Shown here: positions 1 through 7,500 of the stretch, piece after piece | Layout of the letters: each line of letters starts with the position of its first letter | Position numbering within the stretch: the first letter of the stretch is position 1 | Origin: Hyphomicrobiaceae bacterium | Lineage (GTDB): Bacteria > Pseudomonadota > Alphaproteobacteria > Rhizobiales > Xanthobacteraceae | NCBI GenBank assembly: GCA_947472885.1 | Contig: CANJBX010000039.1 | Span: 1-34,379, forward strand | DNA: 34,379 nucleotides | Reading direction: 5' to 3' | Translations under genes and position numbers: made by a program | The notes under the pieces: model-generated | The model's database searches: none | Told to the model about the DNA's origin: nothing | The model's input: the letters and a program-made list of their open reading frames with translations, nothing else

Positions 1-220
1 CCTTCTCCAGGATCGCTGTCAGAACTTCGAGCCAATCGCCAAGTCTGGGTGCAGGCTGAACCCCGCGCTCGTACTTGAACTCCGTCCCATGACCGCGGAT
101 GACCTTGCGCACCGTTGCGCGCGATACCGACAGCGTTCGTACGATCTCCTTGATCGGGCGGTGCTGCTCAAAGTAGGCGCGCCGTATATCGCCGATCTTG
201 TCACCGCCAATCATCCCCAT
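1..220 (-). CDS. istA: IS21-family transposase IstA, N-terminal part (runs off the window)
   Basis: IstA is the DDE transposase of IS21 elements and works with the ATPase IstB. Reading the minus strand from ATG at 220 gives an open frame to the window edge. It carries the helix-turn-helix typical of IstA N-termini, with the stretch IKEIVRTLSVSRATV followed by RKVIRG and then FKYERGVQPAPRLGDW. The start at 220 (MGMIGGDK) has GGAAGG a few bases upstream; an in-frame ATG at 214 is the alternative. The catalytic domain and istB would lie left of the window, so intactness cannot be judged. Confidence 0.8.
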   Translation of the reverse strand, partial: MGMIGGDKIGDIRRAYFEQHRPIKEIVRTLSVSRATVRKVIRGHGTEFKYERGVQPAPRLGDWLEVLTAILEK

Positions 221-275
221 CAGCCCTTCCAGGCCGATCAAGGCCAAAAGGAAGGACGCTGACACAACACGTCAC

Positions 276-330
276 AGGGGGTCGGAATTGGACGCGAAAA
301 GACCCCTTAGGGGGTCAATATTGCAAGCGA
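276..330. repeat. IS21 terminal direct repeats with an internal palindrome
   Basis: Two imperfect direct copies start AGGGGGTC at 276 and 309, 33 bases apart, and share a T and a G at matching positions further in (GGAATTGGACG versus AATATTGCAAG). GACCCC at 301-306 and GGGGTC at 311-316 also form a perfect inverted repeat. In IS21 elements such repeats are transposase-binding sites. The function is assigned by analogy. Confidence 0.55.
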
Positions 331-506
331 TTTTGCAGTATGGCTTCGTTAGAGGTAAAAACGGAACCCGTCAGGTAAGAGGGAGAGATCAATCGTACAC
401 GCCCTTGCGTAATCTGCTTGAGCAAAGAACAATCGCGACAGGCGCGGGGAAACAACCGCTCCAGGACGGTGCAAAGCCGCCATCGGGTTGAAGGGGACGC
501 CGGGGG

Positions 507-1286
507 ATGAAGCCAAACGAAGAGTTATTGCAGGTGCGCGGAGGTACGCTGCTGATGCGGCGCGCGGGCAGCGGGCCGACCGTGCTGTTTCTGCATGGCG
601 CAAACGGCATTCTGGCGTGGCTGCCATTTTTCGACCGGCTTTCCGACCGCTTCGACCTCCGGGTTCCGGATCACCCCAGCTTCGGCGGGTCGCCGACACC
701 GCCATGGCTCGACGACATGGCGGACCTTGCCTATTTTTATCTGGACTTGTTTGACGAATTGAAGCTCGACGACATTCATATTGTCGGACATTCGATGGGC
801 GGATGGCTGGCGCAGGAAATCGCGATCCGCTCTCAGGCGCGTATCAAGAGTATTACCCTGATCGCATCGGTCGGCATTCGCATCAAGGGCGATCCGGTCG
901 CCAACCTGTTCGTCATGACGCCCGAACAGATCATGCACGCTGTCTATGCCGATCCCAAGCTCATCGCGGCTGAACTGGCACGCACGCTAACGCCGGATGA
1001 AATCACATTGATTACCGCCAACCGCACGGCGTCGGCGCGGCTGGCGTGGAGCCCGCGCTTCTTCAATCCGAAGCTCAGCAAGTGGCTGCACCGCATCACG
1101 GTGCCGGTACAGATTATCTGGGGTGCGCAGGACGGCGTGGTTTCCGCTGCCTATGCGCAGGAATTCAGGAAATTCATTCCTCACGCATCGGTAACGGTGT
1201 TTCCCGACGCCGGGCACGCACCGTTTGCGGAGCGGCTCGATGACACGGTCAAGACCGTCGCCGACTTCGTGATGCGCAACAACTGA
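507..1286 (+). CDS. alpha/beta hydrolase
   Basis: A 259-residue cytosolic alpha/beta-fold hydrolase, probably an esterase or C-C/lactone hydrolase. The oxyanion HG lies at residues 30-31, the nucleophile elbow GHSMGG puts the serine at residue 96, the acid is Asp209 in GAQDG, and the base is His237 in GHAPF, so the triad is complete. There is no signal peptide. The ATG at 507 has a purine-rich AAGGGGA about ten bases upstream. It is the first gene after the IS21 end (a gap of about 170 bases with no gene seen) and lies 32 bases before a flavin monooxygenase gene, so the two are probably co-transcribed. It may hydrolyse the ester or lactone made by that enzyme; this is inference, and the substrate is unknown. 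Confidence 0.88.
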   Translation: MKPNEELLQVRGGTLLMRRAGSGPTVLFLHGANGILAWLPFFDRLSDRFDLRVPDHPSFGGSPTPPWLDDMADLAYFYLDLFDELKLDDIHIVGHSMGGWLAQEIAIRSQARIKSITLIASVGIRIKGDPVANLFVMTPEQIMHAVYADPKLIAAELARTLTPDEITLITANRTASARLAWSPRFFNPKLSKWLHRITVPVQIIWGAQDGVVSAAYAQEFRKFIPHASVTVFPDAGHAPFAERLDDTVKTVADFVMRNN

Positions 1287-1318
1287 ATGCTGCTGGCGCG
1301 CATGCGCGGGAGGATGCC

Positions 1319-2512
1319 ATGAAAGTCACGATGTTTCACCTGATGCCGTACCCGCGGCTGTCCGACGAGGTGATTGCGGCACATGACAGCTATTGGGTGA
1401 CGATGCCCAATACATATTACGATCCGAAGGTCGGACACGTTGCCTATAATCAGTATCTCGATCAATTGGAGCTTTGTGACGAGCTTGGATTCGATGGCGT
1501 CGCCGTCAACGAGCATCATCAGACGCCGTACGGCATGATGCCGTCGCCGATTGTCACAGCCTCCGCGCTCGCGCGGCGTACCAGGAATTGCAAGATTGCC
1601 ATCCTCGGCAGCGCGTTCTGCCTGCGCGAACACCCGCTGACGCTCGCCGAAGAGCACGCCATGATCGACAACATCACCGGCGGCCGCCTGATTACCGGAT
1701 TCGTGCGCGGTGTCGGCGCGGAATACACCGTGTTCGGCGTCAATCCCGTGTTGTCGCAGGAGCGGCACTATGAGGCGCATGATCTCGTCATGCAGGCGTG
1801 GACGCGGCCGGGGCCGTTTGCCTTCGAGGGCAAGCACTATCACGTCGAATATGTGAATGTCTGGCCGCGGCCTTACCAGCAGCCGCATCCGCCGATCTGG
1901 TGCCCGTCGCAAGGTTCGAACGAAACCATCGAATGGGCCGCGCATCCGGATCGCAAGTATCTCTACCTGCAGAATTTCAATCCGTTCAGTGCGGCGTTGA
2001 AGTATCTCAATTATTACCGCGAAATCGCGCAGGGGCGTTATGGCTACGCCGCGACGTCGGCGCAACTCGGCTTCGGCGCGCCGGTCTATGTTGCCGATAC
2101 CGACGAGCAGGCGATGAACGAAGCGCGTGAGCCCATCGAGTTTCTGTTCAACAAGGGATTCAAGATGCCGGGCGGCATGTTCTTTCCACCCGGCTACTCA
2201 TCGCCGTCATCGCTGCGCCAGATGGCCGCGGCAAAGTCGTCGATCATGGCGGCCCGGAAGACCGTCGAGCAACTGGCCGAACAGCGCGTCATCATCGTCG
2301 GTTCGCCTGATACCGTGATCCGGCAGCTCAGGGATTGCCACCGCCAGCTGGGCTTCAGCAATTACGTGGCGATGCTGCAGTTCGGCTCGATGTCGCATGA
2401 GATGGCGGTTCGCAACATTCGCCGCTTTGCGAAGGATGTGATGCCGGCGTTGCAGGCGCTGGGCGACAAGGACTATCAGGGCTTTGAAATGCCGAAGGTT
2501 GCGGCGCACTAG
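1319..2512 (+). CDS. LLM-class flavin-dependent oxidoreductase (luciferase-like monooxygenase)
   Basis: A 397-residue bacterial-luciferase-fold (TIM barrel) enzyme. Family members use reduced FMN or F420 with oxygen to hydroxylate, or insert oxygen into, small substrates. The N-terminus MKVTMFHLMP is a barrel strand, NEHH at residues 64-67 is the conserved active-site motif of this subgroup, and ITGGRLITGFVRG is the conserved glycine-rich segment. The start has GGGAGG just upstream. The neighbours are an alpha/beta hydrolase upstream and a TctC binding protein 31 bases downstream. A diverged paralogue lies at 4586-5713 on the opposite strand. No flavin reductase is present nearby, so reduced flavin must come from elsewhere. 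The substrate cannot be predicted. Confidence 0.88.
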   Translation: MKVTMFHLMPYPRLSDEVIAAHDSYWVTMPNTYYDPKVGHVAYNQYLDQLELCDELGFDGVAVNEHHQTPYGMMPSPIVTASALARRTRNCKIAILGSAFCLREHPLTLAEEHAMIDNITGGRLITGFVRGVGAEYTVFGVNPVLSQERHYEAHDLVMQAWTRPGPFAFEGKHYHVEYVNVWPRPYQQPHPPIWCPSQGSNETIEWAAHPDRKYLYLQNFNPFSAALKYLNYYREIAQGRYGYAATSAQLGFGAPVYVADTDEQAMNEAREPIEFLFNKGFKMPGGMFFPPGYSSPSSLRQMAAAKSSIMAARKTVEQLAEQRVIIVGSPDTVIRQLRDCHRQLGFSNYVAMLQFGSMSHEMAVRNIRRFAKDVMPALQALGDKDYQGFEMPKVAAH

Positions 2513-2543
2513 CGGAAGCAAAAAGGGCCGCGAGGAAGCGAAC

Positions 2544-3515
2544 ATGAAAAAAATCCGTTACACGCTATTCGCCATCGGAGTTGGACTTGCCACGCTGTCG
2601 GCGTCTCAGACCGCGCAGGCGCAGGCCTTCCCCGCCCAAGACGTCCATTTCATTGTCGGCTTCGCCGCCGGCAGCGGGCCCGACACGATTGCGCGCTTCG
2701 TCTCCGAGAAGATGCGGCCCTTGCTCGGAAAGAACATCATTGTCGAGAACAAGGTCGGAGCGGGCGGCAATATCGCGACCGAATACGTCGCGCGCGCCAG
2801 GCCCGATGGCTACACGCTCTATATCACCGGCGGCAGCGCGCTTGCGGCGAGCGGCTACCTGTTCAAGAACCCGCCGGTGAATGTGGCGACCGCCTTCGAT
2901 ACGGTAGCTTCGCTGACGGTCGCGCCGGTGTTCCTCGTCGTGGGGCCGGATTCACCCGCGAAGACGTTTCCCGAACTGACGGCACTTCTGAAAAGGAAGG
3001 GCGACAAGGCAAGCTATGGTGTCGCGTTTCCAAGCGCGCGCGTTGCGGGTGCACTCTACAACAAGGAGGCGGGCCTGAGCGCGGTCGAGGTGCAGTACCG
3101 CACGTCGCGTGACTGGGTGAACGATCTGGTCAGCGGTGCGGTGGACTATGCCCTTATCGACAGTACATCGGGCGTCGGTCTTGTGTAGGAAGGACGCGTT
3201 CGTGTGCTGGCAATTACCTCAAGCGAACGCGCGAAGGCATTGCCGGATTATCCGACCATGAAAGAGGGTGGCGTGGCGATCAACACGCCCGGCTGGTGGT
3301 CGGTGTTTGCGCCGGCCGGTACGCCGAAGCCGGTCATTGCGCAGCTCAACAAGATGTTCTCGGAAGCCGTTTCCACCGATGAAGCGCGCGCCTTCTTCAA
3401 GAAACTTGGCAACGACGTGTTCACGCTGTCGCCGGAAGAAAGCCAGAAATATTACGAGCGGGAATACAAGAACTGGGGCGAGTGGGTGGGCATCGCAAAG
3501 ATCGAGCCGCAGTAA
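2544..3515 (+). pseudogene. Bug/TctC-family substrate-binding protein interrupted by an in-frame amber codon
   Basis: Bug/TctC proteins are periplasmic binding proteins for carboxylates and related small acids. The frame starts at ATG 2544 with GAGGAAG upstream, has a signal peptide (about residues 1-27, ending AQAQA) and the family segments GFAAGSGPDT, NKVGAGGN and RPDGYTLY. It reads to TAG at 3186-3188. The same frame then continues without a shift (EGRVRVLAIT, LPDYPT, FAPAGTPKPV) to a stop at 3515. The total is 323 codon positions including the TAG, the normal family length. The amber codon falls just before a segment that aligns with LDGKIRGLAV of the neighbouring TctC. A GTG at 3204 could restart the C-terminal part, but that piece would lack export. 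It is probably inactive unless the codon is suppressed or a sequencing error. Confidence 0.85.
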
Positions 3516-3528
3516 CGCGCTGGTGGCG

Positions 3529-4503
3529 CTACTCCGCCTTGATCCCGGCGTCCTTGATAATTTTTCCCCACTTTGGAATTTCGGCGCGGATCTGCGCGGC
3601 AAATTCGTCCGGCGCACTGCCGACCGGCTCGAAACCGAGCGCGGCGAACCTGGCCTTCACGTCCGGGCGGCTGGCGATCTTGATGAGTTCCTGACTGAGA
3701 AGATCGACAATCGGCTTGGGTGTTCCGGCCGGAACGAATACGCCCTGAAACGTATCGGCTTCCTGATCCTTCAGGCCCGCTTCCGCCATGGTCGGAACAT
3801 TCGGCAGCGCCGCCGAACGTGTCTTGCCCGTCACCGCCAGCCCCCGGATTTTGCCGTCCAGCACCAGCGCCGTGGCTGGCGGCATCGCGACGACGGCAAC
3901 CGGGGTGTGGCCGGCGACGGTGGATTGCAGGGCCGGACCCGCGCCGCCAAACGGCACATGCACCATGTCGAGGCTCTGGCTGAGCTTGAACAGTTCGCCC
4001 GACAGATGCGGCGTCGTGCCTGCGCCGGGGGAGGAGAAGCTCACCTTGCCGGGGCTGGCCTTGATGTAGGCGATCAACTCGGCGATGGACTTCGCCGGCA
4101 CGTCCGGATGGACCGCGATGATGTTCGGCGAGACGCCAACGTTGCTGATCGGGACGAAGTCCTTGTAGGGATCGTAGGACTGTTTGGCGAACAGGCTCGG
4201 ATTGACGACATAGCTCGACGACGCCATGAGCAACGTGTAGCCGTCGGGCGTCGAACGCGCCGCATTGCCCATGCCGATGTTGCCGCCCGCGCCGGGCTGG
4301 TTTTCGACGAAGAACTGCTTGCCGAGATTGTCGGAAAGCTGCTGTGCGATTAGCCGCGCCATCACGTCGGTTGGGCCGCCGGGCGCGAAAGCGACAATGA
4401 TGCGGACAGGGCGGTCGGGATAGGTTTGGGCGAGAGCGGCGCTGCTGGCCGCGAGCAGGGTCGCATAGGCGATAAAGCGAAAAGCGTTCGCCGCAAACCT
4501 CAT
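3529..4503 (-). CDS. Bug/TctC-family tripartite tricarboxylate transporter substrate-binding protein
   Basis: A 324-residue periplasmic binding protein. The signal peptide is about residues 1-25 (cleavage after ALA), and the mature protein has the family pattern YPDRPVRIIV, FAPGGPTDV, NQPGAGGN, PDGYTLL and, near the C-terminus, VPAGTPKPI. The ligand is usually a carboxylate or aromatic acid. The ATG is preceded by GGGAGGA. It follows the minus-strand LLM monooxygenase gene by 82 bases and probably shares its transcript, mirroring the LLM-TctC order of the plus-strand group. It converges with the amber-interrupted TctC gene with only 13 bases between the stops. No TctA/TctB membrane genes occur in the window, as is usual for orphan Bug proteins. 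Confidence 0.92.
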   Translation of the reverse strand: MRFAANAFRFIAYATLLAASSAALAQTYPDRPVRIIVAFAPGGPTDVMARLIAQQLSDNLGKQFFVENQPGAGGNIGMGNAARSTPDGYTLLMASSSYVVNPSLFAKQSYDPYKDFVPISNVGVSPNIIAVHPDVPAKSIAELIAYIKASPGKVSFSSPGAGTTPHLSGELFKLSQSLDMVHVPFGGAGPALQSTVAGHTPVAVVAMPPATALVLDGKIRGLAVTGKTRSAALPNVPTMAEAGLKDQEADTFQGVFVPAGTPKPIVDLLSQELIKIASRPDVKARFAALGFEPVGSAPDEFAAQIRAEIPKWGKIIKDAGIKAE

Positions 4504-4585
4504 CGTATCCTCCCGACGCCGCCGTTATTGGCTGTGCGCAAGATGCAGTAAAAGGGAAGGCGGGCCAGCGCGCAAGCGCCGCGCC

Positions 4586-5713
4586 CTAGACGTTGCGCAT
4601 TTCCGGCAGCACCTTGTCGCGGAACAGTTCCATGCCGTGGCGCAGCGTTTTCTCCGGCACGTCGCCGACCTTGAAGTTGAGCGAGAAAATGCCGTTGCCG
4701 ACGGCGGCATGGATCTTCTTCATCTGCTTCACGACCGATGCGGGACTGCCGCACAGGATTGAACCGGCCTCGATGGATTCTTCCACGCTGCGGGTGCGGA
4801 TGAGCGCGAGCTTGCTCTGGAAATTGTCGGCGCGCTCGCGGTTGTCGCCATAGAAGCGCGTCTTCTCGATCACGATGCGCTGGGCGTCGCGCTGCGGACG
4901 CATCAGCACGCGATGCAGGTAGTCATGACCGCTCTTCATGATTTCGAGGGCCTCCTCGTCGGTATCCGCAATGACCGCATGTTCGCCAACAAGGAGGTGT
5001 TCGGGCGTCGCCTCCCAGCCGTGGCTGGCGGCAGCCTTGCGATAGCCATCGGCGACGTTACGGGCCCAGTCGAGGTCCTGCACGAACACCATGCCGATGA
5101 TGGCGCGGTAGCGCGCGGCGAGGTTGGCGGCCTCCGGGTTGGTCGCCGACATCAGCAGTTGCGGGTAGGGTTTCTGGAACGGCTTGGGCCAGATCGAGAT
5201 CGAGGGGAACTGATAATATTCGCCTTCCCAGCCGAACGGCTCCGGCTCGGTCCAGGCCTTGATAATCAGTTCGGTCGCTTCGCGCATCCGTGCCTGGGAT
5301 TCGCCGGGCGCGATGTTATAGGCGAGGTATTCGTGCGGAATGCCGCGCATGAAGCCCGCGATCAGCCGCCCGCCGCTCATGACGTCGAGCATGGCGTATT
5401 CTTCGGCGACGCGGACCGGATTGAGCAGTGGGACGAGATTGCCGAGGACCGCGACCTTCGATTTCGTGGTGCGGTGGGCAATGATCGAGGCGATCAGGTT
5501 GCAGTTGGGCATCAGGCTGAACGGGCTGTAGTGATGCTCGTTGCAGGCGATCCAGTCGAAATCGCAGCTTTCGGCGTGAACCATCGATTCGATGTAGTCG
5601 TCGTAGAGCGCCTTGCCACGCACGCCGTCGAAATTGCCGCTGGAGACGGGCCAGCTTTCCGGCACGCCTTCATAATGTGTCCACGGCATCGAATGGAAAA
5701 AGTTGAACTTCAT
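4586..5713 (-). CDS. LLM-class flavin-dependent oxidoreductase (luciferase-like monooxygenase)
   Basis: A 375-residue luciferase-fold monooxygenase and a diverged paralogue of the enzyme at 1319-2512. It has NEHH at residues 58-61 and SGGRLIAGFMRG in place of TGGRLITGFVRG. The start at 5713 (MKFNFFHSMPW) is chosen because it aligns with the N-terminus of the paralogue; an in-frame start at 5755 would add 14 residues with no conserved content, and neither has a convincing Shine-Dalgarno. A TctC gene follows on the same strand. A GMC oxidoreductase gene diverges from a 167-base gap (5714-5880) that should hold promoters for both, though none is clear by eye. Substrate unknown. Confidence 0.87.
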   Translation of the reverse strand: MKFNFFHSMPWTHYEGVPESWPVSSGNFDGVRGKALYDDYIESMVHAESCDFDWIACNEHHYSPFSLMPNCNLIASIIAHRTTKSKVAVLGNLVPLLNPVRVAEEYAMLDVMSGGRLIAGFMRGIPHEYLAYNIAPGESQARMREATELIIKAWTEPEPFGWEGEYYQFPSISIWPKPFQKPYPQLLMSATNPEAANLAARYRAIIGMVFVQDLDWARNVADGYRKAAASHGWEATPEHLLVGEHAVIADTDEEALEIMKSGHDYLHRVLMRPQRDAQRIVIEKTRFYGDNRERADNFQSKLALIRTRSVEESIEAGSILCGSPASVVKQMKKIHAAVGNGIFSLNFKVGDVPEKTLRHGMELFRDKVLPEMRNV

Positions 5714-5880
5714 GGCCGGCGCGGTCCCCACATCCTGTGGCGCGGAGTGGACCATCGCCGCGCGATGGGCACAAGCACTTTACGGTCTGTGCATGGCAGG
5801 GTTCACGCGTGGCATCGCTCGCATTCTTGGCTACAATCGGATTGCGAAACGCCTGTAATCGCTCACCAGAAAGCGCGTCA

Positions 5881-7500
5881 ATGACCTCGTTCGACTACAT
5901 CATCGTCGGCGCCGGCTCGGCCGGTTGCGTTCTTTCCAATCGGCTGTCGGAAGACAAGGACACCAAGGTCTTGCTGCTCGAAGCCGGGGGGAAGGACAAG
6001 CATCCGTGGCTGAAAATGCCGATCGCCTTCGTGCCGATGTCGCAGCATCCGAAATATATCTGGAATTTCGAGACCGAGCCGGAGCCCGGCATCAACAACC
6101 AGAAGATTTCGCTGCGGCGCGGCAAGACGCTGGGTGGGACGTCTTCGATCAATGGCATGATCTTCGCGCGCGGCCATCGCCGGGACTACGACCTGTGGCG
6201 GCAGCAGGGTCTCACGGGCTGGAGCTATGCCGACGTGCTGCCGTACTTCAAGCGGCTGGAGTCGAGCTGGCGCGGCGAGAGCGAATATCATGGCGGCTCG
6301 GGGCCGATCAAAACCACGCAGATCCACAACGAGGAACTCGGCTATGCGCCGATGGCGGCAGCGGCGAAGAACTATGGCCTGCCGGAGCGCGACGACTACA
6401 ACGGTGCGGAAACCGAAGGCGTCAGCAGGATGGAGCTGTTCGTCGGCGGTGGCGAGCGCCAGAGCGCCGCGCGCTGCTATCTCCATCCGGTGATGTCGCG
6501 GCCAAACCTGACCGTGGAAACCGGCGCGTTGACGACACGCATCATCGTCGAGAACGGTCGCGCCAAAGGCATCGAATACGTGCAGGACGGCCAGAAGAAG
6601 ACCGTTTACGCCGACCGGGAAGTCATCATGGCCGGCGGCGCATACGGCTCGCCGCAAAATTTACTCCTTTCCGGTATCGGTCCGGCGGATCATCTCAAGT
6701 CCGTGGGGGTGACACCGATCCACGATCTGCCAGGCGTCGGCCAGAACCTCGCCGAACATCCCAACATGCTGGTGATGTACAAGGCGAACCACAACAAGAC
6801 CTTCCTCAACCAGCTGCGGCTCGACCGCGCCGCCATGCACGGCGCGAACTGGCATCTGTTCCGCAAGGGCGCGTTCACCAACAACGGTTCGGCTGGCATC
6901 ATCTTCGCGCGGACGCAGCCGCAGCTTGAGCGGCCGGATATCCAGCTTGTGTTCTCCGCCGTCGCGAACGATGCGTGGTTCTGGTTCCCCGGCATGATGA
7001 AGCGCATTCCGCACAGCTACACCACGCGCGTCGGCACGCTCTATCCACGTTCGCGCGGCTGGGTGAAGCTGCGCTCGTCGAACCCCACCGACAAGCCGCG
7101 GATCTTCTTCAACCTGTTTGGCGAGCAAGCAGATGTCGATGACATGGTCCGCGCCATCAAGATCACGCGCGAACTTTATCACACCGAGCCGCACGCAAGC
7201 CTGATTGGCGAGGAAATGACGCCGGGCGCGGAAGCGAAAACCGACAAGGAGATCGAGGCGAAGATCCGCCAGTTCGGCCACAACCGCCAGCATCCGCTCG
7301 GCACCTGCAAGATGGGTGTGGACGATATGGCCGTGGTGGACGAGCAATGCCGCGTGCGCGGGATCGACGGCCTGCGCGTGGTGGATGCGTCCGTGATGCC
7401 GGAAGAACCCGGCGGCAACACCAACATCCCCACCATCATGATCGCGGAAAAAGCATCCGATATGATCCGGGGCCGTTCGCTGCCGCCCGCCAACGTATGA
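5881..7500 (+). CDS. GMC-family FAD-dependent oxidoreductase (choline-dehydrogenase-like)
   Basis: A 539-residue flavoprotein of the glucose-methanol-choline family, which oxidises alcohols to aldehydes or ketones. The FAD-binding motif is at residues 10-15 (GAGSAG), GMC signature 1 is RGKTLGGTSSING, and signature 2 is GAYGSPQNLLLSGIG. The catalytic His is near 471 in HPLGTCKMG, with the partner Asn near 513 in GGNTNIPT. The start at 5881 is chosen because MTSFDYIIVG begins right at the dinucleotide fold; the open frame extends to 5737 but that part is not conserved-looking. The stop overlaps the start of the next gene as ATGA, so the pair is translationally coupled. It is choline-dehydrogenase-like in sequence, but nothing supports choline as substrate. 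Confidence 0.92.
   Translation: MTSFDYIIVGAGSAGCVLSNRLSEDKDTKVLLLEAGGKDKHPWLKMPIAFVPMSQHPKYIWNFETEPEPGINNQKISLRRGKTLGGTSSINGMIFARGHRRDYDLWRQQGLTGWSYADVLPYFKRLESSWRGESEYHGGSGPIKTTQIHNEELGYAPMAAAAKNYGLPERDDYNGAETEGVSRMELFVGGGERQSAARCYLHPVMSRPNLTVETGALTTRIIVENGRAKGIEYVQDGQKKTVYADREVIMAGGAYGSPQNLLLSGIGPADHLKSVGVTPIHDLPGVGQNLAEHPNMLVMYKANHNKTFLNQLRLDRAAMHGANWHLFRKGAFTNNGSAGIIFARTQPQLERPDIQLVFSAVANDAWFWFPGMMKRIPHSYTTRVGTLYPRSRGWVKLRSSNPTDKPRIFFNLFGEQADVDDMVRAIKITRELYHTEPHASLIGEEMTPGAEAKTDKEIEAKIRQFGHNRQHPLGTCKMGVDDMAVVDEQCRVRGIDGLRVVDASVMPEEPGGNTNIPTIMIAEKASDMIRGRSLPPANV

Larger units (their letters stand above)
1..337 (-). mobile_element. IS21-family insertion sequence, istA-proximal end (partial)
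   Basis: This is the end of an IS21-type element that runs off the left edge of the window. It contains the start of istA on the minus strand and, outside it, two imperfect direct repeats beginning AGGGGGTC at 276 and 309, which is the usual multiple-terminal-repeat arrangement of IS21 elements. The outer boundary is uncertain: IS21 ends typically read CA, and candidate CA ends lie near 325 and 337. No target duplication can be checked because the other end is outside the window. Seen: istA frame and repeats. Inferred: the exact end. Confidence 0.6.

Noticed and set aside
198-491. A 97-codon plus-strand frame across the IS21 end
   Set aside because: It spans the terminal repeats and the gap, has no domain, and is antisense to the istA start at one end.
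3186-3188. Recoding of the TAG as pyrrolysine or other programmed readthrough
   Set aside because: Nothing in the window suggests pyrrolysine machinery, and this is not a family known to use it. A point mutation or sequencing error is simpler.
3268-4353. A 361-codon open frame on the plus strand
   Set aside because: It lies across the two convergent TctC genes, both of which have clear family motifs. Its sequence is Arg-rich and motif-free.
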